Source: Alphaproteobacteria bacterium | Lineage (GTDB): Bacteria > Pseudomonadota > Alphaproteobacteria > Micropepsales > Micropepsaceae | DNA: 39,354 nucleotides | Reading direction: 5' to 3' | Assembly (NCBI GenBank): GCA_013140995.1 | Contig: JABFRX010000058.1 | Coordinates: 1-39,354 of the forward strand | Shown here: positions 24,822 to 33,673 of the stretch, one piece after another | Numbering within the stretch: the first letter of the stretch is position 1 | Layout: the number at the start of each line of letters is the position of its first letter | Position numbers and translations under genes: made by a program | The notes under the pieces: generated by a model | The model's input: only the letters and a program-made list of their open reading frames with translations | Told to the model about the DNA's origin: nothing | Databases searched by the model: none

Positions 24822-25784
24822 ATGATGCAATTTATCGATCTGCTCTTCGACAAGCAGTTTGCCGTGACGGCCTTGATTGCGATCGCGACGTTCGCGACGA
24901 TCTTGACGCTCACCTATCCATTGCTTGCGGGCGACAAGCTGGGTTCGCGATTGAAAGCCGTCGCAATGCGGCGCGAGGAGCTGCGGCGCATGCAGCGTGA
25001 AGCCCTGGCCAAGAAGGGGCAACTGCGTACCAACCCCGTCGGCTTCATGAAGCAGACGGTCGAGAAGCTCAATCTGCGGAACATACTGGAGTCGGCGAAC
25101 ACGAAAGAGAAGCTGTCGCGCGCGGGCTATCGCGGCCAGGCGGCGATCTACGCCTTCATGTTCTTCCGCTTTGTAATGCCGTTCTTGGTGTTCTTTGCGG
25201 TGACGGTTTATTTGTTCGTGCTGTCGGACTTCAGCCTGCCACCGTTCGGCAAGATCGCGATCGCTTTCGGTGGCGCGTTCGCAGGTTTCTATCTGCCCGA
25301 CCTCTATGTGCAGAACATTATCGACAAGCGCATGAATTCGATCATGAAGGCGTTCCCGGATGCGCTCGACCTGATGCTGATCTGCGTCGAGTCCGGCATG
25401 TCGGTGGAGTCTTCGTTCAACAAGGTCGCTTCGGAAATCGGCAGCCAATCGGTGGAGTTAGCGGAAGAATTCGCGTTGACGACGGCTGAGCTGTCGTACC
25501 TTCCGGACCGCCGCCAGGCTTATGAGAACCTCGGTAAGCGTTGCTCGCATCCGGGCGTTCGCGCGGTTTGTACGTCGCTTATCCAGGCGGAACGTTATGG
25601 CACGCCGCTGGGAACGGCCCTGCGTGTTATGGCGCTCGAGAACCGCGAAATGCGGATGATGGAAGCCGAAAAGAAGGCGGCCTCGCTGCCTGCCAAACTG
25701 ACGGTTCCGATGATCGTCTTCTTTCTGCCCGCCCTTTTCGTTGTCATCCTGGGCCCAGCGTCGATTAAGATCATGAACCTCTAA
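24822..25784 (+). CDS. tadC: Tad pilus inner-membrane platform protein TadC (CpaH)
   Basis: The second GspF-domain platform protein, 320 residues. A first helix (ALIAIATFATILTLTYPLL) is followed by a cytoplasmic stretch rich in Arg/Glu and a double membrane segment at about residues 108-160. The GspF core follows with FPDALDLMLICVESGMSVE and LIQAERYGTPLGTALRVMA. The final helix is VPMIVFFLPALFVVILGP. It is the last gene of the flp-tadC plus-strand run and is closed by a terminator. It works with TadB as the partner of CpaF. Confidence 0.94.
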   Translation: MMQFIDLLFDKQFAVTALIAIATFATILTLTYPLLAGDKLGSRLKAVAMRREELRRMQREALAKKGQLRTNPVGFMKQTVEKLNLRNILESANTKEKLSRAGYRGQAAIYAFMFFRFVMPFLVFFAVTVYLFVLSDFSLPPFGKIAIAFGGAFAGFYLPDLYVQNIIDKRMNSIMKAFPDALDLMLICVESGMSVESSFNKVASEIGSQSVELAEEFALTTAELSYLPDRRQAYENLGKRCSHPGVRAVCTSLIQAERYGTPLGTALRVMALENREMRMMEAEKKAASLPAKLTVPMIVFFLPALFVVILGPASIKIMNL

Positions 25785-25805
25785 ACCGGCCACACCGGTC
25801 AAAGA

Positions 25806-25843
25806 AAAAGGGCCGCGTCCCATATGACCCGGCCCTTCTTTTT
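25806..25843 (+). terminator. Terminator between tadC and convergent tadD
   Basis: AAGGGCCG (from 25808) pairs with CGGCCCTT (to 25837) around a 14-base loop, followed by CTTTTT. The mirror sequence has a U-rich run on the minus side as well, so it can end both tadC and the convergent tadD message. Confidence 0.85.
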
Positions 25844-25858
25844 GTCCCGGATAGCGGG

Positions 25859-26980
25859 CTAGTCGGCGACGTTGGCGATCGCGACCGACTTGCGGAGCAT
25901 CGAGCTCTGCTTTTGGGCCGCAGGCTTCGCAGCTTCGGTCTTTTGCGTTTTCGGCACGATCGGCGTCGGACGTTCAGCGTCGTCGGCGATCGGGGCCATC
26001 TGGTAGCGCGCTTCTGCCGGCGCGGCGGCGGCAGGCGCCGGGGTTGCAGTCACGATCGGCGCCGTCTCTTGAATCGCCGTTTCCGCGACCGTTTCCGTCG
26101 TAACCGCGGCGGCGATTTCCGCCTTCTGCGCGGCGGGGGCTGCGGCCTCAGGCTTGGGCGCCTGCGCTTCTACGGGTTCTGGGAGGGCGGACACTTTGGC
26201 GTTGCCGGCGTCCAACTGGCGTAAGACTGCCAAATTGTTCGTCGCCTGCGCCGCGGGCATGTCCTCGCTGGCGAGCTGTTCTGCTTCTATGGTGTTGCCC
26301 TTCAGGCTTGCGACCATCGCTAAGTTCTGGCGCATTTGCGGCGTTGCATCGGGGCGCGATACCAGACGGCGCAGGATCGTCTCCGCCCTGTCGACGTTGC
26401 CGGTGAGAATGAACGACATCGCCATATTGCTCTCGACCGTCGGGTTGTCCGGCGACAGTTTTAGGGCTGTTTCGTAGCTCTGCCGTGCGGCGTCGTGGCT
26501 GCCATTTTGGTCCAGAGCGACTCCATAGGCCGAAAATGTGGTCCAGTCAGAACTGTCCATCTGGGTCGCGCGCGCCAGGAAGGGGATAGCGTCTTGGCTC
26601 CGGCCAACGGCGGTCAATGCCTTGCCGTACTCGGACGAAATCTTCGCGTCGTCTGGCGCCTTCATGACGACTTCCCGCAGTACGGCAACAGACTGGCGTG
26701 CCCCGCCCATCAGGCGCAGGTTGCGCGCAAAGCTTAAGGCCGCCGTCATGTCGCCGCGGTTGGCCTCGTACTTTGCACCCCAATACGCAGCCGCGGCGGC
26801 GAAGTCCTGATTGTCCGGCTCGGCCTTTTCGAACGCTGCGATCGCCGCGGCGTTTGCCGGCGGCTGGCCAGAGCCGAACAGTCCGGTGCCGCTGCATCCG
26901 GATAGAAAAGCGGCCGCACCTGCGGCCAGCGCGATCCTGCTCGCTGAGCGGAGCAGTGCGCGGTTCAGTCGTAAACCCAT
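25859..26980 (-). CDS. tadD: TPR lipoprotein TadD
   Basis: A 373-residue lipoprotein required for Tad pilus assembly, probably as a pilotin-like factor for the secretin. The start ATG 26980 has GAGGGG upstream; the longer open frame is not supported. A lipobox AFLSGC places the lipidated Cys at residue 29. Tetratricopeptide-type repeats fill about residues 50-230 (for example YGKALTAVGRSQDAIPFLARA and the following AYGVALDQNGSHDAARQSYE). The last 130 residues are Ala/Glu/Pro-rich and look unstructured. It is transcribed toward tadC, separate from the main run, and is divergent from the TAXI gene across 180 bases. Confidence 0.9.
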   Translation of the reverse strand: MGLRLNRALLRSASRIALAAGAAAFLSGCSGTGLFGSGQPPANAAAIAAFEKAEPDNQDFAAAAAYWGAKYEANRGDMTAALSFARNLRLMGGARQSVAVLREVVMKAPDDAKISSEYGKALTAVGRSQDAIPFLARATQMDSSDWTTFSAYGVALDQNGSHDAARQSYETALKLSPDNPTVESNMAMSFILTGNVDRAETILRRLVSRPDATPQMRQNLAMVASLKGNTIEAEQLASEDMPAAQATNNLAVLRQLDAGNAKVSALPEPVEAQAPKPEAAAPAAQKAEIAAAVTTETVAETAIQETAPIVTATPAPAAAAPAEARYQMAPIADDAERPTPIVPKTQKTEAAKPAAQKQSSMLRKSVAIANVAD

Positions 26981-27160
26981 CGTAGTAACCCCTCGCAAAG
27001 GTCGAGGCGGCCTGCGAAAGACGCATGCGGGCCGCCCAGGTTGAAAACGCCCCAATTTCGCTCCAAAGCGGATAACAAACGTTTAAGCATAATCACGAGT
27101 TAACGCGTCTTCCCGTTGCGGGAATGCGGGCGTATAAGGCGTGCCGGAGGATAGCGTCCC

Positions 27161-28183
27161 GTGAAACGAAAACCGCGTCAGCTGAGAGGCATGCTGATCG
27201 TGGTCGCGGCTGTCCTGGTTGCGGTTCCGCTGAACGCACAAGTCGCCCCGCCGGAAGCGCAGCGTATCTCGCTTCAGATCGCGACTGGGCCGGCGTCAGG
27301 CTCGTATTTGCGCCTCGGCGAGACGATCGCCAAAATCGTCAGCCATCCGCCAGGGCTTGCTCGGTGCGACGTCCCCGGGGTTTGCGGTCCGGAAGGTCTT
27401 ATCGCGACGCTGCGGTCATCCAGCGGATCGGTTGCCAATGTCATCGCCGTTAATTCGGGCCGGGTTCGGTCGGCCATCGTTCAGGGGGACGTGGCGGCTG
27501 CGGCTTTTCGGGGTGCAGGGCCTTTCAAGCAGACCGGACCTCTCACGGAGATGCGCGCGATCGCAAGGCTGCACGAGGAGACGATCCACCTGGTCGTAGC
27601 CTCACGCTCGCGCATTCGCAAGCTTGCAGACCTGGTGGGTAAGCGCGTTGCTATCGACGGGTTGAGGTCGGCGACAAACCATACGGCCCGTCTTTTGTTC
27701 GATGCGGCACAGGTCAACCCGGCGCGGATCAAACTTTCGCTCGAGTCGCCGGAGCGCGCTGCCGAAGCTTTGCGGAACGGCAAGCTTGACGCGTTCTTTG
27801 CGATCGGCGTTGCGCCGATTCCGGTGGTCGACGGTCTGGTTCGGCGCGGGCAGGCGCGGGTCGTGGGCGTTGACGCACGCGCGATTGCGGCGCTCTCACG
27901 TGCGAATCCGATGTTCGGCAGGTATGTCCTACCCGGCGACAGCTATCGCTCGTCTAAAGCGGTGGCGACGTTGAATGTCGCGACGGTTTGGGTCGTTCAG
28001 AAATCGTTGCCCGACGACGTCGTGCACTCGATTTTGCGTTCGCTTTGGAACCCCGCGAATCGTGGCGACTTGCGCCGGCTGGGGAAGATTGCCGCGACGA
28101 TCGATGCTTCTAAGGCGGCAGAGAATTTGCCGTTGCCGCTGCATCCGGGCGCTGAACGCTTCTATGCGGAAGCCGGGCGATAG
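27161..28183 (+). CDS. TAXI-family solute-binding protein
   Basis: Periplasmic binding protein of the TRAP-associated TAXI type, 340 residues. It starts at GTG 27161 with GGAGG upstream. A signal peptide (GMLIVVAAVLVAVPLNA) precedes the family pattern ISLQIATGPASGSYLRLGE, and later LADLVGKRVAIDGL and LRNGKLDAFFAIG are seen. It contains a Cys pair in ARCDVPGVCG. TAXI proteins normally feed a fused TRAP membrane permease, but none is encoded here; downstream are only a small membrane protein and an aminopeptidase. It may serve a permease elsewhere, or have a sensing role. Confidence 0.9.
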   Translation: MKRKPRQLRGMLIVVAAVLVAVPLNAQVAPPEAQRISLQIATGPASGSYLRLGETIAKIVSHPPGLARCDVPGVCGPEGLIATLRSSSGSVANVIAVNSGRVRSAIVQGDVAAAAFRGAGPFKQTGPLTEMRAIARLHEETIHLVVASRSRIRKLADLVGKRVAIDGLRSATNHTARLLFDAAQVNPARIKLSLESPERAAEALRNGKLDAFFAIGVAPIPVVDGLVRRGQARVVGVDARAIAALSRANPMFGRYVLPGDSYRSSKAVATLNVATVWVVQKSLPDDVVHSILRSLWNPANRGDLRRLGKIAATIDASKAAENLPLPLHPGAERFYAEAGR

Positions 28184-28224
28184 GGCGGAGGCGAACGGTT
28201 CTGCGCCAACCTCTCGGTACCTAT

Positions 28225-28785
28225 TTGACGATGCTCGTGCTCGGCTTTGCGCCGGTCGCATTGGTTTTGCAGCACTACAACGTGCTCTCGAACCGCACGA
28301 CGATCCGCTGGGATGTCTTCGGGAATACGACGATCATTGGGACGCGACCGACAACGGTGCTGACAATTGCTGCCGCCGGAGCCGCAATCGCAGTCGTCGC
28401 GGTGCTGATCGCGGTTTGGCAGCGTGTGGCGCTTTCCGCGCTTGGGCTGCGGCGCGCTTATCTAGCGCTCAATCTCGCGCAGCTGGTGGCGATCGCACTG
28501 ACCTGCTGCATGATCGTGAGCGATGCGCTGGGCTTACAGATCAAGATCAAGCCAATGATCCCGCCCGCCATGGCGGTGCTGCTGTTCGCGGGCGGGTTGC
28601 TTTGCTGGCGGGTCGAGGCAAAAGTCCAAGGACCTTTGCGCTGGCTTGGCGGTGCTTTGATGGCGGGCGGCCTTGGGTTGCTTGCCTTTAGCGCAATTGC
28701 GATGAACGCGCCGGTTGGGTACTACGCGTCGGCGTTCGCGCTGCTCGCCATGACCGCGATCGCGCTTCCGGAACGGACGGGTTAG
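28225..28785 (+). CDS. Small polytopic membrane protein (possibly DUF1648-like)
   Basis: 186 residues from a TTG at 28225 (ATG at 28231 is alternative), with about five hydrophobic segments. After the first helix comes NRTTIRWDVFGNTTIIGTRP, a pattern that reminds me of the DUF1648 extracellular loop (H-W-x-x-x-G-type), though weakly. The open frame continues upstream to a CTG at 28201, with GGAGG nine bases before it, so the true N terminus may begin RQPLGTYLTMLVLGFAP; this rare start would place the ribosome binding site correctly. It lies 41 bases after the TAXI gene and 8 bases before the aminopeptidase gene, so it is probably in one transcript. Function unknown. Confidence 0.7.
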   Translation: MTMLVLGFAPVALVLQHYNVLSNRTTIRWDVFGNTTIIGTRPTTVLTIAAAGAAIAVVAVLIAVWQRVALSALGLRRAYLALNLAQLVAIALTCCMIVSDALGLQIKIKPMIPPAMAVLLFAGGLLCWRVEAKVQGPLRWLGGALMAGGLGLLAFSAIAMNAPVGYYASAFALLAMTAIALPERTG

Positions 28786-28793
28786 AGGTTCAG

Positions 28794-30185
28794 ATGGGTA
28801 TCGCCGAGTTGTTTTCGACATCCGCGCAAGGTGCGCTGCCGCTTCATGCGGTTACGCCTTCGACTTTGGAGCGTGCTCATTCGGGGCCGCTTGAAGGGCA
28901 CGCGCGATGGATTAAGGCCACGGGTTTCACGGGCGCTGCAGGAAAGCTTTTGTTGCTGCCCGCCGCCGACGGCGGCATTGCTGGTGCCGTGCTGGGGCTC
29001 GGTCACGGTGAGGACCCGGTTGCTTGCGCGATGTTACCGGCGGCGTTGCCCGCCGGGGTCTACGCATTCGGTGTGAGGCCGCCCGATTGCGACGGCAACC
29101 GGCTCGCGCTCTCTTGGGCGCTTGGCGCCTACGCATTCTCGCGGTTCAAATCGAAGGACAAGCCGAAGGCTTACCCCCAACTCGTTTGGCCGGACGATGC
29201 CGACCGCGCGCATGTTTTGCGCGTCGCGCACGGACTGTTCCTGGCGCGCGATCTCGTCAACACACCCGCGAACGAGATGGGCCCTGCGGAGCTTACGCAA
29301 GCTGCCGAACGCGTCGCGCGCGAGCACGGGGCGTCGTTCTCAGTCATAGAAGGTCGCGAGTTGATCGCACAGAACTACCCGATGATTTGGGGGGTTGGTG
29401 CCGGTTCATCGCGTGCGCCGCGGCTGGCCGACTTCCGTTGGGGCGAGGCGAAGCACCCGCGCGTGACGCTGGTGGGTAAAGGCGTGTGCTTCGATTCCGG
29501 CGGGCTCGACATCAAGCCGTCGGCGGCGATGCTGACGATGAAGAAAGACATGGGCGGGGCGGCGGCGGTGCTGGCGATCGCGCATATGGTGATGGATACG
29601 AAGTTGCCCGTGTCGCTGCGCGTGTTGATCCCCGCGGTCGAGAACAGCATTTCGGGTGACGCGTACCGGCCTGGAGACGTGCTGAAGAGCCGGAAGGGTC
29701 TGACGGTTGAGATCGGGAACACCGATGCGGAAGGGCGTTTGGTACTCGCCGATGCGCTTGCCGAAGCCGACCGGGAGGCGCCGGAGCTTCTCATTTGTAT
29801 GGCGACGTTGACGGGGGCGGCGCGCGTTGCGACCGGGTTCGATCTGCCGCCGTTTTTCACGAACGATGATGCTCTCGCGGCCGACTTGGCCGCTGCCGCC
29901 GAACGGGAGGCGGATGCGTTGTGGCGGCTGCCGTTGTGGCGCGGCTATCGCGATCTCATCGACAGCAAAGTTGCGGATCTGAACAACAGTCCTGCCAGCC
30001 CGAATGGAGGCGCGATCACCGCGGCGTTGTTCTTGTCGTGCTTTGTCGAGAAGGCAACGTCGTTCGCTCATTTCGATATTGCGGCTTGGAACGACCGCGC
30101 GCGGCCGGGCCGTCCGATCGGTGGCGAGGCGCAGGGCGTTCGTGCGATCTATGCGATGCTTAGTGCGCGCTACGGGCGTCAATAG
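28794..30185 (+). CDS. M17 leucyl aminopeptidase
   Basis: Dinuclear-metal aminopeptidase of 463 residues that removes N-terminal residues from peptides; cytoplasmic. The N-terminal domain is weakly conserved. The catalytic domain has TLVGKGVCFDSGGLDIKPS (Lys and Asp metal ligands), MLTMKKDMGGAAAVL, and the M17 signature NTDAEGRLVLADAL with the Asp/Glu ligands and the active-site Arg. Late family segments such as PLWRGYRDLIDSKVADLNN are present. It starts 8 bases after the small membrane-protein gene. It overlaps the convergent reductase gene by 7 bases at the stops. Confidence 0.95.
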   Translation: MGIAELFSTSAQGALPLHAVTPSTLERAHSGPLEGHARWIKATGFTGAAGKLLLLPAADGGIAGAVLGLGHGEDPVACAMLPAALPAGVYAFGVRPPDCDGNRLALSWALGAYAFSRFKSKDKPKAYPQLVWPDDADRAHVLRVAHGLFLARDLVNTPANEMGPAELTQAAERVAREHGASFSVIEGRELIAQNYPMIWGVGAGSSRAPRLADFRWGEAKHPRVTLVGKGVCFDSGGLDIKPSAAMLTMKKDMGGAAAVLAIAHMVMDTKLPVSLRVLIPAVENSISGDAYRPGDVLKSRKGLTVEIGNTDAEGRLVLADALAEADREAPELLICMATLTGAARVATGFDLPPFFTNDDALAADLAAAAEREADALWRLPLWRGYRDLIDSKVADLNNSPASPNGGAITAALFLSCFVEKATSFAHFDIAAWNDRARPGRPIGGEAQGVRAIYAMLSARYGRQ

Positions 30186-31117
30186 CCGCGTGCGAAGTCG
30201 ACCAGGTTTTCGGGTGGAAGTCCGTCATCCATGCGGCGGATCGTCGTTGCGACTTGGCGCATGAAAGACTCAGGGTCCGTAAACGCCGCCGAGTGCGCGG
30301 TCATAACGACTTTTGGGTGCGACCAGAGCGGGCTGGTCGCGGGCAGCGGCTCGGCGCTGAAGACGTCGAGCGTTGCACCGCCCAAGTGGCCGCTGTCGAG
30401 CGCCTTGATGAGATCGTCCTCCACAACATGACCGCCGCGGGCTGCGTTAATCACGCAGGCGTCTTTCGGCAGCGCGGCGAACGTCTTTGCGTCTAGGATT
30501 CCGCGCGTGTCGGGGGTGAGCGGCAGCAGACACACGAGGATGTCGCTTTGTGCGAGGAACACTTCCAGTTGAGCGGTTCCATGAAAGGTCTTAACGCCGT
30601 CGACGTGTTTCGGCGTCGCGCTCCAGCCCGAGAGTTGGTAGTTGAGGGCGCGCAGCGGTGCGGTGGCAGCTTGTCCCAGAACACCGAAGCCCAAGATGCC
30701 GACGCGTACTTGCGGTGCGCGCGGGGCCGGTAGTTGGCGCCATTTCTTGTCGCGCTGCAGGCCGATGAAGTCGTGCAGGCGGCGGTGCCAATAGAGGACG
30801 CTCAAAACCACGTATTCGCTCATTGCTTGGGCGAGCGTGTCGTCGACGACGCGCGCGAGCGGGATGTGGCGCGGGTAGGTTGGATCGGCCACGATGCCGT
30901 CGACGCCTGCACCCATTGAGAAGACGATCTTTAGGTTCGGGAGGTTGTGCAGCTTTCCCGGTGCGGGTTTCCACGCGACGCAGTAGGCGATGTCGGCTGC
31001 GGTTTGCGCGTCGGCGGTCGCGCGGATGTCGAGAGTGGGCAGGAACTTGCGCAGATGCGCGGTCCAGCGTTCATGCGGATAGTCCGGCAAATCGAAGAGT
31101 AGTGCACCGCTTGGCAT
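30179..31117 (-). CDS. ghrA: Glyoxylate/hydroxypyruvate reductase (GhrA type)
   Basis: NAD(P)H-dependent D-2-hydroxyacid dehydrogenase that reduces glyoxylate or hydroxypyruvate; cytoplasmic, 312 residues. The ATG at 31117 has GGTGAGG upstream. The Rossmann nucleotide motif is VGILGFGVLGQAA. The catalytic set is complete: Arg in VINAARGGHVV, Glu in FSAEPLP, and His in VMTAHSAAF. The MGAGVDGIV segment in the substrate domain is typical for the GhrA subgroup. It sits between the aminopeptidase and cytochrome c genes with its own promoter region. The precise substrate is not decidable by eye. Confidence 0.9.
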   Translation of the reverse strand: MPSGALLFDLPDYPHERWTAHLRKFLPTLDIRATADAQTAADIAYCVAWKPAPGKLHNLPNLKIVFSMGAGVDGIVADPTYPRHIPLARVVDDTLAQAMSEYVVLSVLYWHRRLHDFIGLQRDKKWRQLPAPRAPQVRVGILGFGVLGQAATAPLRALNYQLSGWSATPKHVDGVKTFHGTAQLEVFLAQSDILVCLLPLTPDTRGILDAKTFAALPKDACVINAARGGHVVEDDLIKALDSGHLGGATLDVFSAEPLPATSPLWSHPKVVMTAHSAAFTDPESFMRQVATTIRRMDDGLPPENLVDFARGY

Positions 31118-31129
31118 CGGCCTCACCCG

Positions 31130-31166
31130 CAAAAGAAATCGCCCGGCGAGCATGCGTGCCGGGCGA
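31130..31166 (-). terminator. Terminator after the cytochrome c gene
   Basis: TCGCCCGGC (31139-31147) pairs with GCCGGGCGA (31158-31166), 9 bp with a 10-base loop. Read on the minus strand, the stem is followed by TTTCTTTT, a good U-run. It lies just past the stop of the cytochrome c gene and before the ghrA start. Confidence 0.85.
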
Positions 31167-31193
31167 CGAGAAAATCAATTCGATTGCGCGGGT

Positions 31194-31907
31194 TTAGTGT
31201 GCGGGCGGTGTTGTGGGCGCCGGGGCTGGCGTTGTTCCGGCAGCGGCAGGTGGCGTCGCCGGTGCCTCACTTTCCGGCGTGGTACTTGGCGGCGGCGCTT
31301 GCACTTCGCCGGCCGGCGGTTCTGCCGCGCCTTCTGCAGGTGCGGCGGGCGGTGCCGCAGGGTTCGGTGCGGGGATCGGTGGCGGCGCATCCGACATCGT
31401 GCGCAGGTATGCGATCAGGTTCACGCGGTCGTTCGTTTTCGACAGTCCGGCGAACGCCATTTTCGTGCCGGCGACCGCGGCTTTCGGGTTCACCATGAAG
31501 GCGTTGAATTCTTCGTAGTCCCATGTCTTCTCCGCGAGTGCTTTCATCGCGGGCGAGTAGGGGAAGCTGGCGTTCTGAGCGTGCTTCGAGCCAAGGATTC
31601 CGTGAAGGTTTGGACCTATTTTGTTTGGGCCGCCCTTCGAGAAGTCGTGGCAGGTGAGACACTTCTGCGCGACCTTCTCGCCCGCGGCGGCGTCAGCCAC
31701 CGGCAAAACGGTGCCCCAATCGGGTTTTGCTTCGGCGACCGGCGTTCCACCGCCATTCGTTGGCGTTTCGACGACTTCGACCGCCATCCCGGGCTTGCCC
31801 GAACTATGCGGCGCCATCCACTTTCCGATGACGACATTCAGTCCCGCGATAACGAGCACGGTGCCCAGAACTGCGCCGAAAATTTTGTTCCACTCGAACG
31901 AATCCAT
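31194..31907 (-). CDS. cycM: Membrane-anchored cytochrome c (CycM type)
   Basis: A 237-residue class I c-type cytochrome held in the membrane by an uncleaved helix (residues about 8-27, IFGAVLGTVLVIAGLNVVIG). AAGGA lies 8 bases before ATG 31907. The heme motif is CLTCH, preceded by AGEKVAQK, and a distal methionine ligand is in AGTKMAFAGL. CycM-type proteins carry electrons between the bc1 complex and aa3 oxidase in rhizobia and relatives. The last 60 residues or so are a Pro/Ala-rich repetitive tail (PAAPPAAPAEG and similar), longer than in usual CycM. It is divergent from kdsB by 165 bases. Confidence 0.92.
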   Translation of the reverse strand: MDSFEWNKIFGAVLGTVLVIAGLNVVIGKWMAPHSSGKPGMAVEVVETPTNGGGTPVAEAKPDWGTVLPVADAAAGEKVAQKCLTCHDFSKGGPNKIGPNLHGILGSKHAQNASFPYSPAMKALAEKTWDYEEFNAFMVNPKAAVAGTKMAFAGLSKTNDRVNLIAYLRTMSDAPPPIPAPNPAAPPAAPAEGAAEPPAGEVQAPPPSTTPESEAPATPPAAAGTTPAPAPTTPPAH

Positions 31908-32072
31908 CAGTGCAATCCTTGGGAGTAAACCGGTCTGTTTTCAGGTTGGAATCGCAGCGCCTGCGGTGCCGCATTGTGAAGGCGGCGAGACAATAGCGGG
32001 GGCGACTTTCGGGTCATTGCGGCGGAACGTCGCATTTTGGGGCGCGCGGTAAGCCTAGAACACACTGCGTCA

Positions 32073-32816
32073 ATGAGCGAACCGCTGATCCTTATTCCCG
32101 CCCGCATGGCGTCGACCCGGCTGCCAGGCAAGCCGCTCGCCGACATTCACGGCGCGCCGATGATCGTGCAGGTGTGGCGGCGCGCGATGGAGGCGAAGGC
32201 GGGGCGCGTTGCCGTTGCGGCAGCCGAGCGCGAGATCGTCGATGCGGTTGTTAAGGCGGGCGGCGAAGCGGTGCTCACCGATCCCAATCATCCGTCCGGA
32301 TCGGATCGCATCTATGAAGCGCTGACGGAGCTCGACGCGAAAGGTGCACACGAGATCATCGTCAACGTGCAGGGTGATTTGCCGACGCTCGATCCCGCGT
32401 TGGTGCGTGCTGTCGTCGCTGTGTTGAAGAGTTCCGGCGCCGATATGTCGACGCTCGCCACGGAGATACGCGAGGCGCCGGAGTGGACGAATCCCAACGT
32501 GGTGAAGGCGGTGGTTGCATTGCCGGAGGGTAAGCGCGACGGCCGGGCGCTCTACTTCACGCGTGCGACGGCGCCGTCGGGCGACGGGCCGCTTTATCAC
32601 CACATCGGCATTTATGCTTACCGCAGGCAGGCGCTTGATCGGTTTGTGAAGATGGCGCCCTCTCCGCTCGAGAAGCGGGAGAAGCTCGAGCAGCTGCGCG
32701 CGCTTGAAGCAGGAATGTCTATTGCGGTTCGGATCGTCGATACGATGCCGCTCGGCGTCGATACGCCGGAAGACTTAGAACGCGCGCGGCAGATGCTGGC
32801 AAAGGACAAGAAATGA
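32073..32816 (+). CDS. kdsB: 3-deoxy-manno-octulosonate cytidylyltransferase
   Basis: Activates KDO with CTP for lipopolysaccharide core synthesis; 247 residues, normal length. From ATG 32073 it begins [18 protein letters not shown], the nucleotide-binding signature of CMP-KDO synthetases. It continues with [24 protein letters not shown] and [17 protein letters not shown], all family hallmarks. The longer open frame upstream is not supported. Its stop overlaps the pheA start by 4 bases (ATGA), so the two are translationally coupled. The kdsB-pheA pair is conserved in alphaproteobacteria. Confidence 0.95.
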   Translation: MSEPLILIPARMASTRLPGKPLADIHGAPMIVQVWRRAMEAKAGRVAVAAAEREIVDAVVKAGGEAVLTDPNHPSGSDRIYEALTELDAKGAHEIIVNVQGDLPTLDPALVRAVVAVLKSSGADMSTLATEIREAPEWTNPNVVKAVVALPEGKRDGRALYFTRATAPSGDGPLYHHIGIYAYRRQALDRFVKMAPSPLEKREKLEQLRALEAGMSIAVRIVDTMPLGVDTPEDLERARQMLAKDKK

Positions 32817-33673
32817 ACGCCAAGGCCAACACGATCGCGTTTCAGGGTGAGGCCGGGGCGAACTCGCACCTGGCCTGCCGCGAAGTCTTTCCGCAGATGA
32901 CGGCGTTGCCCAGCCAGACGTTCGAGGACGCATTCGCGGCGGTGAAGGAAGGCAAGGCGCGCCTGGCGATGATCCCGATCGAAAATTCGCTGCACGGGCG
33001 CATCACCGACATCCACCACATCCTGCCGGAGTCGGGACTCTACATCGTGGGCGAACACTTTTTACGGGTGCATCACCAGTTGCTGGCGGTCAAAGGGGCG
33101 ACGCTCGAAGGGCTGAAGTCGGTGATGAGCCAGACCCCGGCGCTTGGGCAATGCCGCAACATCATTCGCTCGCTAGGCTTGAACATGATCGTCGGCGCCG
33201 ACACCGCGGGTTCTGCGCGGCAGGTGGCGGAGGCGAAGGATCCGACGGTGGCCGCGCTTGCGTCGTCGCTCGCGGCCGAGATCTATGGGCTCGACATCTT
33301 GAAGGCGAACGTCGAGGACGCGCTGCACAACACGACGCGCTTTTTGATCATGTCGGGCGAGCCGGACGACGCGGAGGCGGACTCCGGCGACGTGGTGACG
33401 ACGTTCGTGTTCCGCGTGCGCAACGTGCCGGCCGCGCTTTACAAAGCGATGGGCGGGTTTGCGACGAACGGCGTGAACATGACGAAGCTCGAGTCGTACC
33501 AGCTCGGCGGCTCGTTCAACGCGACGCAGTTCTACGCCGACATCGAAGGGCATCCGGAGGAGCGCAACGTGCGGCTCGCGCTTGAGGAGCTACAGTTCTT
33601 CACGTCGCATATGCGGATACTGGGCGTCTATCCGGCGCATGCGTATCGAAAGACCATAGCTACGCCAGTTTAG
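32813..33673 (+). CDS. pheA: Prephenate dehydratase
   Basis: Converts prephenate to phenylpyruvate in phenylalanine synthesis; 286 residues, monofunctional form without chorismate mutase. The dehydratase domain starts [17 protein letters not shown] and contains [15 protein letters not shown], plus the catalytic TRF motif in [11 protein letters not shown]-terminal ACT domain (about 200-275) carries [20 protein letters not shown] and KLESY, likely giving phenylalanine feedback control. Start overlaps kdsB by 4 bases; the stop abuts the convergent nudC stop. Confidence 0.95.
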   Translation: MNAKANTIAFQGEAGANSHLACREVFPQMTALPSQTFEDAFAAVKEGKARLAMIPIENSLHGRITDIHHILPESGLYIVGEHFLRVHHQLLAVKGATLEGLKSVMSQTPALGQCRNIIRSLGLNMIVGADTAGSARQVAEAKDPTVAALASSLAAEIYGLDILKANVEDALHNTTRFLIMSGEPDDAEADSGDVVTTFVFRVRNVPAALYKAMGGFATNGVNMTKLESYQLGGSFNATQFYADIEGHPEERNVRLALEELQFFTSHMRILGVYPAHAYRKTIATPV

